Position numbers and translations under genes: made by a program. A stretch of 64,000 bases of DNA from Pirellulaceae bacterium (GTDB taxonomy: Bacteria > Planctomycetota > Planctomycetia > Pirellulales > Pirellulaceae), in NCBI GenBank assembly GCA_019636385.1, contig JAHBXT010000002.1:682001-746000 (forward strand). The letters run 5' to 3'. The notes under the pieces were generated by a model. It ran no database searches. It had not been told where the DNA came from and saw only the letters and a program-made list of their open reading frames with translations. The stretch's first letter is position 1, and every line of letters starts with the position of its first letter. Shown piece after piece: positions 21,727-31,500 of this stretch.

Positions 21727-24033
21727 ATGCCCCTGGATCGCAGGCGTTTTATCGGTGCAGTATCGGCAACGTCGGCCGGCAGCATTGCGGTTCGACACTC
21801 GCCGTTCCTGAAGGCTGCGGTGCTGGGAGACAGTTCAACGCACGATTGGCCAGATGCACTGCCGGAAGACGATCTGGTTTCCTACCTCGCCCGCGTCAGC
21901 AGAGTTTGGGACGATCGTCTATACAAGCATCTGCTGGGTGCGGCCAATCCGTTCAAGGAGGGCGATAGCATCGTCGGTGTGGCCGCCAAGAATGACCGGC
22001 ATCGAGAATTGGCTCGCCAAGTACTAGCCAATACCGCGCTTCACATAGTCGACGCCCATCCGCCACTTGAGGATGATCTCTTTCGCGCTCTGCGCGGGAG
22101 TTTAGACGCGGCTGCCCATCAGCGGACTGCCGACTGGACCTTTGATCAGTTGAAGCTCTTCCTGCTGGAGCAGGATGAGCGGGAGATACAGGCGGTAACA
22201 ACTGGGCTTTCCAGCGATGTGATCGGCTGTGTGGTCAAGCTGCTCAGTGACGCTGAATTAATCGCTGTTGGAGGGAAACTATTCAATCCATTGCCGGGCA
22301 GCCAGATTGGCGCTCGCGGCTATTTGAGTGCCCGTATTCAACCCAATTCGCCAACCGATCACCCGGATGACATTCGCTGGCAAGTGTTCAACGCCTGGGC
22401 ATTTGCGGTAGGTGATCTGCTGCTGGGAACCAATCCGGTATCCAGTGAAGCAGAATCTGTTGCCCAAGTCGAGCGCTGCTTGCAGGATATATTACGAACC
22501 TTTGGTTTGGCCGATGTTTTGCCGCACTGTGTGCTTGCGCACATTGATGTGCAGGCTCAAGTCGAGCATGACCATCCGGGCACTACCGCGCTGTGGTTTC
22601 AAAGTATTGCCGGTAGCGATTCAGCCAATGCAACCTTCGATATCTCCTTGGAGAAGATGCTCCGCTATGCCTCGATAAAAGCTGGTCCATTTGGACTATA
22701 TTTCGAGACGGGGCAAGGTGCCGATTTTACAAATGGTCATGGCCATGGTTATGACATGGTATTGCACGAGTCACGCAAGTATGGCCTGGCGCGCCTGTTG
22801 AGCCAGCAGTTTGCCAAAGCCAATGGCCTCCAGCGGCGACCGTGGGTTCACGTCAATGATGTCGCCGGATTCATTGGTCCCGAGGTTTTCCGCACGCGAG
22901 AGCAGTTAGTGCGATGCTGCCTCGAAGATATTGTCATGGGTAAACTGCACGGATTGTGCATTGGACTGGACGTGTGCTCGACGCTGCACATGGACATCAG
23001 CCTAGATGATCTGGATTGGTGCCAGCAGCAGCTTGTCCCGGCCTGCCCGGCATACTTGATGGCGCTGCCTACGAAGATTGATCCGATGCTAGGCTATTTG
23101 ACTACGGCCTACCAGGACCACGTTCGGCTGCGAGAGAAATTCGGTTGTCGCGTCGACGATCGCATGTGGGGTTTTTTCAAGCGTTTGAAGGTCATTGATG
23201 ACCAAGGGCGGCCCACCGAGCATTTCGGCGATCCACTGTGGGTTTACAGGCAGTATTGTCGGCACCGCAACGATCAGCGCAGTGACCACGAGATTCAGGC
23301 CGACGGTCGCCAGCAAATGCGCCAGATTCGCGAGCGTGGAGTGTTTTTAGCCGTCGGTCATGGCCAGCAGCCCAGCGATTTGCAGCCTCAGTTAGCTCAT
23401 GAAATCAATCGCATTTACGACGATTCCAAGCGCAGCCTGCGAGCTGAATTTGATGCCGAATTTCGTGCACACTATCACGACGCCGTGTGGTTGGAAACCC
23501 ATTCCGAAGATCGCGAAGATTTCATCCTGCACCCTGCCACAGGTGAACAGCTGAGCGCCTTGTCGCTGGCTAAACTTGGTGAGCTGCGCGAACATCAAGC
23601 TGGTCAGTACAATGTGCAAATTGTCGTTTCCGACGGATTAAATGCGCTGGCGCTGAATGACCGCCAGCAGTTAGAGCCGTTCCTGGAAAGTTTGCAGCAC
23701 CAGTTGAACAGTGCTGGCTACCAAGTCAGTCCGCAACTAATTGTAGTGGAGCGCGGACGAGTCCGCGCGGGGTATCAAATTGGCCACGAGTTGCTAGGTG
23801 GACTTGGGGGGCGTCGAGCCATTCTGCATGTCATTGGCGAGCGTCCAGGCACCGGCCATCGAACATTCTCAGTCTATTTTAGCTGCCCAGAGGGCAGCGT
23901 ATGGGCCTCGTCAGGGCTGGTCGATCACGATCGAACGCGCGTTGTCGCTGGCATTGCAAATACCGCCCTGCACCCGCAACGAGCCGCCGAGGATGTGCTG
24001 CGAATCCTAGGTCAAATGTGGAATCAGCCCTAG
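21727..24033 (+). CDS. eutBC: Fused ethanolamine ammonia-lyase EutB-EutC with Tat-like leader
   Basis: 768 aa, about the sum of EutB (453) and EutC (295) plus a leader. The N-terminus 'DRRRFIGAVSATSAG' is a twin-arginine signal. Residues about 70-500 match EutB: 'GDSIVGVAA', 'LSSDVIGCVVKLLSDADL'-like segment, 'LYFETGQGADFTNG', 'GFIGPEVFRTREQLVRCCLEDIVMGKLHGL' and 'LTTAYQDH'. From about 530 on it matches EutC: 'DFILHPATGEQLS', 'VQIVVSDGLNALA', 'ERGRVRAGYQIGHELLGG' and 'HVIGERPGTGH'. The enzyme uses adenosylcobalamin to convert ethanolamine to acetaldehyde and ammonia. No eut microcompartment, reactivase (eutA) or aldehyde dehydrogenase genes are nearby. Fusion and export signal together are unusual. 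Confidence 0.93.
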   Translation: MPLDRRRFIGAVSATSAGSIAVRHSPFLKAAVLGDSSTHDWPDALPEDDLVSYLARVSRVWDDRLYKHLLGAANPFKEGDSIVGVAAKNDRHRELARQVLANTALHIVDAHPPLEDDLFRALRGSLDAAAHQRTADWTFDQLKLFLLEQDEREIQAVTTGLSSDVIGCVVKLLSDAELIAVGGKLFNPLPGSQIGARGYLSARIQPNSPTDHPDDIRWQVFNAWAFAVGDLLLGTNPVSSEAESVAQVERCLQDILRTFGLADVLPHCVLAHIDVQAQVEHDHPGTTALWFQSIAGSDSANATFDISLEKMLRYASIKAGPFGLYFETGQGADFTNGHGHGYDMVLHESRKYGLARLLSQQFAKANGLQRRPWVHVNDVAGFIGPEVFRTREQLVRCCLEDIVMGKLHGLCIGLDVCSTLHMDISLDDLDWCQQQLVPACPAYLMALPTKIDPMLGYLTTAYQDHVRLREKFGCRVDDRMWGFFKRLKVIDDQGRPTEHFGDPLWVYRQYCRHRNDQRSDHEIQADGRQQMRQIRERGVFLAVGHGQQPSDLQPQLAHEINRIYDDSKRSLRAEFDAEFRAHYHDAVWLETHSEDREDFILHPATGEQLSALSLAKLGELREHQAGQYNVQIVVSDGLNALALNDRQQLEPFLESLQHQLNSAGYQVSPQLIVVERGRVRAGYQIGHELLGGLGGRRAILHVIGERPGTGHRTFSVYFSCPEGSVWASSGLVDHDRTRVVAGIANTALHPQRAAEDVLRILGQMWNQP

Positions 24034-24849
24034 CAGCGCTGTAGCCTCGTTTGCCAGAACGTGGAGGCTTGCGTAAGCATGGCGATTGTCTGCAATTAAA
24101 GCTTAGAGGCGATGGGAAACGGATGTTCTTCTCGTGTACCGCTCGTCGCAAGGGTGAATTGCGCTAGCTGTTGGGGTTGAGTACTCAATCAAAGTCGGCC
24201 TGGAACGATCAATTCAGACCGCTTCGGGGGTTTCAGAGTAGTCAAAGCACGGCTAGCAGACGGTTGCGTCCCAACGGGAAGCCGTCTTCTATGTCTTGAG
24301 GACAAACCGTCCCAGATCGAACACTTCCATATACTCGAATGCCTCATTCAAATGTCTGCCATTGGAGTCCAAGCCAGCGAATCCCACATCCGACTACGCG
24401 CTGATGACTGGCTGAAGTCATCAGTGCCATTAGACATATATCGAACTTCCGGACAGACACTTGGATTGTGCGACCAGACATTTGCCGAGGAAAGACTGTG
24501 GCAGACTTTTTTGGGGGCCGCAGTCGAGCGCGTGCTGAGCGAGTCTATTGAAGCGCCGCCTGACGTCTCGCCAGCAAAGCACCAACGCGAGCGCGACCAA
24601 CTGAAGCAACGCCACAAGACTCAGGGGTGACTATGAAGTCGTGACTGGCCATCGAGGATAGAGCTACATTTTGGTGGAAAACTTGGGCAAAGCATTTGGT
24701 CCTGCCAATCTTGTCAAAGCATGCAGGCTGCCAGGTGCTTCAATGAAATCAACAGACTTGCAAAGCTCCTCAACAACGGACTTGCACTTCTATCAACTCT
24801 ATCCGCCAAGTACTTGCGATAAATTGCTATGTTCCCCGGGGATCATTTA
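24034..24849. other. Long intergenic region without a recognised gene
   Basis: 816 bases. Overlapping open frames on both strands at 24348-24630 (about 90 codons each) have no recognisable motif and cannot both be real. I see no tRNA, terminator or repeat that I would defend. Confidence 0.5.
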
Positions 24850-25833
24850 TTAGTACTGCGAAACAACCTCTCCACCAGCCCGAGTCCCCAGCGCTCGCCA
24901 CGTTGCCTGCGAAATGTTGTTAGTGACGAATCGTACCGCTCCATCAATCATCAGCACATTCACGCCGCCAAAATGAAAACTTCGTGCCGTAACGACTCGG
25001 TAACCATGCCGAGGAGCTGTCGGACTGACGCGGGCCGAGGTAAAGTCCACGTCATACGTAATTCCAGCTATTGTGTAAGGAACCTTCGTATTGGGTGGAA
25101 AGGTGGTTGTCAGGCCGCTCTGCAAGGTGCGTCCCGTTACCCATTGCGTATGACCGTAGTTAGGGTCAAATGTTCCGCCGAAGGCAACCACCTCCGCAGG
25201 TGACTCTGGCGGTGGAGTAAACGGACTGCCCGGACTTCCGCCATCTAGCAGGGCTGGCGTAAACGACTTGACATCGGCAGCACAGACTGTGTTGCTTAAA
25301 CCATCGATGATGGCTGCAAAGCTGTGAGTCATGTTATAACCGAACGCTCCGTCCCCGCCTTGACCCGTTTGTGTATCCAGCCCCAGCCAAGTTCCGATAC
25401 CAAATCCGTAGTTGGTAGGGTAGAACTCGACGCCACCGTCCATTCGAGTGCCTTCCATCGGATCGCTAGCACAGCGATAAGAAGGTATTTTCGTCTTGCA
25501 GATGTCCGGTTGGGCAGCGTAGCCGATAACGAAATCCACCCTAGAGTGCAGATTACCTTGCTCTATGTGTGGCAGTATGCGCGCATGCACAGAATAGCCG
25601 CTAAAAGTACCTCCCGGAGTGTAGGTTGCTTGGGGAGGCAGGCCGTTGTGAGCATCATGGAAAAGATGGACTGCAAGCCCGACTTGACGCAAATTGTTGG
25701 AACATTGAGTACGTCGACCAGCCTCGCGAGCAGCCTGCACCGCTGGCAGCAGCAATCCGACGAGGATACCAATGATGGTAATGACCACCAATAGCTCGAC
25801 TACAGTGAATGCCTTGCGACGATGCAAAGTCAT
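24850..25833 (-). CDS. DUF1559 protein with prepilin-type N-terminus
   Basis: 327 aa from the ATG at 25831-25833; an upstream ATG at 25878 would place 15 residues before the prepilin leader. '[34 protein letters not shown]' is the type IV pilin-like methylation/cleavage site and helix. The C-terminus has the family's H-x9-DG-type box ('[18 protein letters not shown]'). DUF1559 proteins are hugely expanded in planctomycetes and are exported pseudopilin-like proteins of unknown role. Isolated here, with no pilus assembly genes nearby. Confidence 0.93.
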   Translation of the reverse strand: MTLHRRKAFTVVELLVVITIIGILVGLLLPAVQAAREAGRRTQCSNNLRQVGLAVHLFHDAHNGLPPQATYTPGGTFSGYSVHARILPHIEQGNLHSRVDFVIGYAAQPDICKTKIPSYRCASDPMEGTRMDGGVEFYPTNYGFGIGTWLGLDTQTGQGGDGAFGYNMTHSFAAIIDGLSNTVCAADVKSFTPALLDGGSPGSPFTPPPESPAEVVAFGGTFDPNYGHTQWVTGRTLQSGLTTTFPPNTKVPYTIAGITYDVDFTSARVSPTAPRHGYRVVTARSFHFGGVNVLMIDGAVRFVTNNISQATWRALGTRAGGEVVSQY

Positions 25834-26610
25834 AGCTAGTTGATCCCTACCGACGAAACGTCTGCCGTAACCGGGCACGAACGTAAGACTTGGATTTCAG
25901 TTGCCGCGTTTTTGAGTGCTCCAGTTGACGGCTTGGGTACGCCCGTCATGGGCATGAGTCTGTGGGGTTAAAATCCCCTGTACGAGATAGGAATCTCCAG
26001 GAGTTCAGTATACCAAATGACCGCTTCGAAAGAAGAAGTCCATGGTGAAGGCAACTGCGGAAAGGTAACCGACCGTGGGAGGGAAGCCTGCGAATGTATG
26101 GATAAGCGTGCCAGTCTGTAGACAGCCATCCGTGCGTCACTGCCCACTCGAATGCATTCACACCGAATCTGCAGGGCTACGAACAGAAACATCCTATAAG
26201 GCCGGACCGGTCAGGCGAGTGAGCCAAACATCACGAAGCCCTGCCCTTTCGACCGATCAGGTAAAGGATGAGCTCGTGCGGCGGAAATTCATGTCCTTAT
26301 CCGGGGCGATTGGTGGGGTTGCGAGGAGTAAGGCTTGCCTGAAAGTTCGGAACCATGCCGTGCAAGTAGCATTGATCCCGACCGAACTCAGCAGTGGCCG
26401 TAGTACTGTGCTTCGACCTCCAATCGAAACAGGCAGGGCCAAACAAGTAAGGACAAGTAAGAACAAGGAAGAGCCATCAGGCAACTTGTCGCGAGGGAAC
26501 CCCCGCCCGATAGGAGTTGCGAGTTTATTGGACTCTGCAATCGTGCGGACTATAGGTTCATCAGTCTGACCGGATGATACCGCGACGGCGTCATGCCGTG
26601 GTGGTGTGAT
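25834..26610. other. Non-coding segment with several hairpins, unidentified
   Basis: No convincing gene. A 164-codon frame at 26075-26569 has an improbable composition. The plus strand carries purine-rich, GNRA-like and self-complementary pieces (for example GGGG/CCCC around 25966-25980 and a GACGGC/GCCGTG-type hairpin at about 26583-26600) and ends in the strong hairpin at 26611. This has the feel of a structured RNA or a degenerate group II intron without its reverse transcriptase, but I could not find a domain V and do not assign a family. Confidence 0.35.
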
Positions 26611-26636
26611 AAGGACGGTCAGCAATGACCGTCCTT
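26611..26636. terminator. Perfect 11-bp hairpin with GCAA tetraloop
   Basis: AAGGACGGTCA at 26611-26621, loop GCAA, and TGACCGTCCTT at 26626-26636. No long T run follows, so it may be a structural RNA element rather than a terminator. Confidence 0.45.
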
Positions 26637-26647
26637 ACCCGATTTCG

Positions 26648-27091
26648 TCAGGTTTCGCCGGTAGGGTCGTACTCGTACTCAGCATCGCGGTACTCGTATT
26701 CGTACTCGATTGTCTCTTTTGCCTTGGTCGTGGCTGGTTGTGGTTGGAACAGTCGAGTCAGCGTCGAGTCGATCCGTTTTAAGTCCGATTTGCCTCGGCG
26801 ATTCGGCTCCTGGTCGATGGCATCGCAAGCACGCAAGGCATCTTGTATCGAAACACTTTCGAGCGCTGAGCCGCGAGCGATTTCGAAGAAGCGATTCTTG
26901 TCGTTGAGACTTAGTTTACCATTGCCCTGTGCGATGTTCAGTGGAATCGACTGTGCCGCTCGCAGCCATTGGTCACGAGCCTGTCGATTCGCACCGCTTA
27001 GCGATTTCGCATTGTGACCCGAGGACGCTACGTACTCAATCGATAGTCGATAAACGTCACGTTCTTAATGGTTGACAGTCGGTTCTGCCAT
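26648..27091 (-). pseudogene. Four-helix-bundle (S23/IVP-like) protein, interrupted at codon 9
   Basis: The minus strand from ATG at 27089-27091 reads the usual start of this family, then meets TAA at 27065-27067 (codon 9). After it the frame is open to 26648 and reads 'ERDVYRLSIEYVA', 'ANRQARDQWLRAAQSIPLNI', 'NRFFEIARGSALESVSIQDAL' and 'LKRIDSTLTRLFQ', clear four-helix-bundle family landmarks (the family of proteins encoded in 23S rRNA intervening sequences). The C-terminus is Glu-Tyr repeats. No in-frame ATG, GTG or TTG lies soon after the stop, so it is most likely dead. Its function is unknown even where intact. Confidence 0.82.
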
Positions 27092-27145
27092 CACGCTCCT
27101 TTCGAGTATGAGTACGAGTACCATTGCACTGAGTTCGAGTACGAC
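26666..27145. mobile_element. 480-bp unit with 44-bp imperfect terminal inverted repeats around the four-helix-bundle gene
   Basis: 26666-26709 and the reverse complement of 27102-27145 match at 35 of 44 positions without gaps. One repeat encodes the C-terminal Glu-Tyr run; the other lies in the 5' flank. I saw no target-site duplication. It may be a small non-autonomous mobile unit, or two independently expanded GAGTAC-type repeats. Confidence 0.5.
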
Positions 27146-28012
27146 TGCCCTGACGAACTACTATTAGTCAGATGCCACTAATATGAGTGTCTGGGGTTGA
27201 TATCTTGATTGAAGATCGTAGCCGCGCAATTCGGGGCATCAACGAACGCCTTTTTCGAGTGTAGAATTCGTCTGATAGACAAACTGCTGGGATGTTAAAC
27301 AAGAGGGTGATGGACAGACGGATGTTAGGCAGACGGTGTCGCAATCAGTCGTTATCACGTCGACCAAGGAGTGGCGAAAGAACGGGCTGAACCACGATGT
27401 GGAGAATAAAAGGACCTGTGACTGGGGTAGGTCTCTACTCGTGATTAAGTCTGGTTCAATTGGCCGCTGGTATGCTACCGATTTGAAAAGCGGAAGATTC
27501 GGAAAACAGATGAAAAATCGGCGAAATGGCCAAGACAGTGCTCGCCAGTTTGGTGGCTGCGTTTCGCACAATAAGAGCAAATTGGCGATTGGTGAAGCCT
27601 GCTTTTTCTTGCCCGGCATGACGGGGCTGACGGGTTCAGGCCCAACTTCAGCATCGCTGCTGTATTAGCTTGGTCACTGTGGCGGGGCGGTGGTTTCATT
27701 GCTAGCGATGGTGAGTTGGGGGTGGTGCTCGTGTTTATGTGTCTCGTATTGACCGGAATGCTGCTTTCCACGTTCTGACGAACTTGGCTGCGTACTGTGA
27801 TTTGTTCGGAGCGGTTCTGCTTTCGATGCAGGATCGCCTTAAGTTGGGTTAGCGGCGGCAAAGCGACGTTGTCGTGGTGCGAGGCGATCTCTAGAATCTG
27901 GAGATGTTTGAAGCGCTAGCAAATTGCGCAGGGCTTCAACCGGCTGCGGTTGTCTCGCTGATTGGACCGGCGAGCGCAGCTCCATTTTTTCGTTTTGGGC
28001 AGTACGGATACG
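27146..28012. other. Intergenic region, no gene recognised
   Basis: 867 bases with overlapping short frames on both strands (for example 27239-27619 minus and 27336-27668 plus) that show no motif. The promoter of the kdsC operon should lie near its right end. Confidence 0.45.
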
Positions 28013-28549
28013 ATGCTCGCTTCTGGCAAAGACACCGATCTTGCGCGGCCAATTCGATTGGTGCTGTCTGACGTCGATGGTGTACTGACCGACGGCTCGA
28101 TCACCATCGACAATTCGGGAATCGAAAGCAAGACGTTCCACGTTCGCGACGGCTTAGGAATCAAACTCTGGCAGCGGCAGCAATTCTATTTCGGCCTTCT
28201 AAGCGCGCGCAACTCGCAAGCGGTGAAACTGCGTGCTGCGGAGTTGGGGATTGAATTGGTGCGTCAGGGCTTCACCGACAAACTGCCAATTGCTCGGGAA
28301 ATTTTTTTACAGCTACGTCTTCAGCCCCAGGAAGTATGTTACATCGGCGACGATCTACAGGACCTGCCGCTACTGAACGAGGTCGGTTTACCGGTTGCGG
28401 TAGCCGATGCGGTGCCGGAGGTTTGCGCGGTGGCTCAATGGGTCATGCAACGCCCTGGTGGGAAAGGTGCTGTGCGTGAACTGATTGAACGGCTATTGAA
28501 GGCAAAGGGGCTGTGGGAGCCCGAACTGCCACTTTACTCCAAACACTAA
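28013..28549 (+). CDS. kdsC: 3-deoxy-D-manno-octulosonate 8-phosphate phosphatase (KdsC), HAD type
   Basis: 178 aa from the ATG at 28013; the frame extends 17 codons upstream without family character. HAD motif I is 'LSDVDGVLTDG' (D20, D22), followed by 'FHVRDGLGIKLW', 'GLLSARNSQAVKLRAAELGI' (motif II Ser) and 'CYIGDDLQDLPLL' (motif IV). The protein hydrolyses KDO-8-phosphate on the route to the lipopolysaccharide inner core. Eleven bases before an Lpt-like gene, as in the enterobacterial kdsC-lptC order. This supports a lipopolysaccharide-bearing outer membrane. Confidence 0.93.
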   Translation: MLASGKDTDLARPIRLVLSDVDGVLTDGSITIDNSGIESKTFHVRDGLGIKLWQRQQFYFGLLSARNSQAVKLRAAELGIELVRQGFTDKLPIAREIFLQLRLQPQEVCYIGDDLQDLPLLNEVGLPVAVADAVPEVCAVAQWVMQRPGGKGAVRELIERLLKAKGLWEPELPLYSKH

Positions 28550-28560
28550 GTCGCGACGGC

Positions 28561-31500
28561 ATGGCTTTGTTTTTCAAACGCTATCTACAAGCCTTGGGCG
28601 TCGTCGCTGCAGTGATGATCGTCTATCGACTAACGGTTGTGCCAGCCATCGAACCTCAGCGCAGCGGATCCTATCCCATCCCTGATTTCCTGGCCTCGGT
28701 GGGCGGCGAGCGTTGGTGGACAGGGCTGTTTGAACCAAACTCATGGCAGCTCAAGCAGCCCACGGTAGTGCAGAATGAAAACGGAGTTCTATTAGCCGAG
28801 ACATGGGAGCAAGTCGATCAACGCACCTGGAAGCTGACACCGCTGACAATCGTGATGTCCGATGCGTTGGACCCGTCAGACGAACTCAACGCCCGCGCAG
28901 AGCGGCCGGTGTGGGTGATCCGTAGTAATAAAGGTGCAACCATCCATTTTGAGCAGCCGCTGGACCCCAAGAGTGGTACAGTTCCGAGCATTCTACGTGG
29001 ACAGTTGGATGGAGATATTCGCGTCGAATTGGTTTCATTGGTAGAACCGGGCGTACCACAGCTGCAAATCAACACTCGCAATATCACGATCGACCGCCGA
29101 CGCATTTGGACACAGGATGAAGTCGAGATCGAGTCGCCCCAGATGAAAGTGCGCGGGCGAGTGCTGCGAGTTGGCTTAATCGGCGATATCCTGAGCAAAG
29201 ATTCAGATTCACTGGGCCGCAGCGATTCTGCTTCTATGCCTATCGAAGAATTGGAGCTGATGCACTTGACCCAATTCCAACTCGGATTGGATTCAGGCGG
29301 AATTTGGTCCAAGCTCAATCCATCGTTATTGCAAGGAGCCGGTCCAATCAAGGAGCTGCCAGCGATGATCCAGGCCGAGTGCGGAGGCCGGTTTACGTTC
29401 AACTTCTCCAAGAATTTGGCGACCTTGGGCGGTGGTGTGCATCTTCGCCATGTACTGCCTGGATTGCCTGCCGATGAATTTCATTGTCACAAGATCAATA
29501 TCAGGCTGGCGGGTCAACAGGCCAGCCCGGCTTCTGCACGGTCAGATTCCGCCGATCCCCTTGCACAGCTGAATGTTCGCGAAGTAGAAGCCTTCGGAAT
29601 CGACTCGCTGGAGGATTTTGTGGGTGAAATGTGGGTCGAGTTTCAATCGCCCATCTTAGGTGCCACCGCGCGGGCCAAACGTGTGAAGTACGATTTTGCA
29701 CGGAAGAGAATTGAGCTGGCCGGAAAACTGGATCAGCCAGGTGCCACCATATCAATCGCCGAACTGAATTATCGAGGATTTCAAGTTCGAGCACCGTTGC
29801 TGGAGTATCAAGCGGCACCTCCGGGTGAGGACGGTCGCCCGCAGCACGGTGGATGGATGGTTGCACAGGGTGCCGGCGAGATCACCGCCACGGCAGATTC
29901 TCCGATCGGTCAAGCACACGCCCGCTGGCAAGACAGCTTTAAGTGGGCCCCCGCCCAGTCGGGGCGACAACAGTGGATCGAACTGTCCGGAAAAACGTTG
30001 GTGGAAAGTCCGCAGCACGGCTTTATTACGGCTGAGCGTCTTGAAGTGTGGCTTGCGCCGCCCGATCTGGCCGCTCCTGATCAAACATTCGTGACAGCAC
30101 CGGCAGATGCTCCGTTCCAAAGTAGTTATCGTCCGTCGCGGATATTGACAGCGGGTCCAACTTTGATTTCAGCTCGCAACGTGCGCGCCTCGGTGGAGAC
30201 GATGGATTTGTCGTTTGTTTACCCGAGCATGGTCGATATGGGGGCCAGTTCGGGCTTGGAGCTGCAGGATTCTAGCGGTGATCGCTGGATCGATTTTCTG
30301 GCCCAACCCGGTGAAATGGCGGCCAGACGGACTGGCGGGCTACCCGTCACAGAACGTGATCGCAGCGACCCGCAACCGTTGGAAATCGATGGTCGCGGGC
30401 TGGTAGCAGCTATTGCCATGGTGGGTGGCCAGGCTTGGATTGACAGCTTGACTGCAGAGGGACCGCTTACGCTAAAGTCGGCCACCGATTCCGCTGGTTC
30501 GGCTTTTCAAGTGCGTAGTCAATCGCTAACGATGTCCAGTTCGCCGCAGCGCGATATCGAATTGCAAATCATTGGGCAACCGGCAGAGGTGTTCATCGCT
30601 GGGGGAATCATTCGGGGGCCGAGCATTCAATTCAACCAGAGTCGAGGCAGCGTGTGGATGAATCAACCGGGGGACTTCACGCTTCCCGCCGAAGCTCTCA
30701 ATTCACTGGCTGGCAATGCGAGCCTGCGCTGGGACAGGCCATTGCAGTGTACCTGGCAACAGCACATGAACTTCGATGGCCAAACCATTCGATTGGAGGG
30801 TGATATTCAACTGACCGGTGCACTCCGTCGCGAAGATCGCATCTGGTTGTTGGAAGGCTTAAGTCAACAGCTTGATTTGCAACTAGCGCAGCCCATCGAC
30901 TTGAGGCAGCTTAGAGCCGCGTCTGCCACTAGCCAGGGACAATTGTCGCACATCACGCTCCGCAACAACGTCGATTTGCGAATGGCTCAACGCAGCGAAA
31001 CAGGCGAACGACTGAGCTTGCAGCGCTTAGTAGTGCCCACGGTGACAGTTTACGTACCGCAGGAAAAGATAGTAGCTAACGGTCCAGGGCGAGGTTTAAC
31101 AAAATTCAGCAATCAGCGTTCACTGGGCTCGCTAGCAGGTTCTAGCTCAGAGTCGTCGCGTGGCCTGTATAGTGGCCATCTGGCTTTTCGCGATACTTTA
31201 GTTGCCTTTTTGGCTCGCAACGAAATCGTAGCCGATGGCAGCGTCAGAATTGCGACTTCTCCCATTCAGGATTGGGATCAGGAACTGGATCCGTTTGTGC
31301 TGTCGCGGTTGGAACCTGGTCAAATGAGTCTCTCGAGCGATCAGATTAAGCTGTATGACACGAGTCCGCTCAATTCAACACAGGGCTATAGGTCACCCGG
31401 TACAGCGAACGATCCTGGTCAGCTATGGGAAGCTCAAGCAACCGGTAACGTCGTGTTTGATGGCAATACAATATCGGGCCAATTTGCAGGTTCGGCGTAC

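Noticed and set aside
26075..26569. 164-codon plus frame in the hairpin-rich region
   Set aside because: Composition rich in Ser/Arg/Val with no motif, overlapping an equally open minus frame; more likely non-coding.
25834..26640. Firm call of a group II intron
   Set aside because: I could not find a domain V-type hairpin or a reverse transcriptase gene; kept only as an open possibility.
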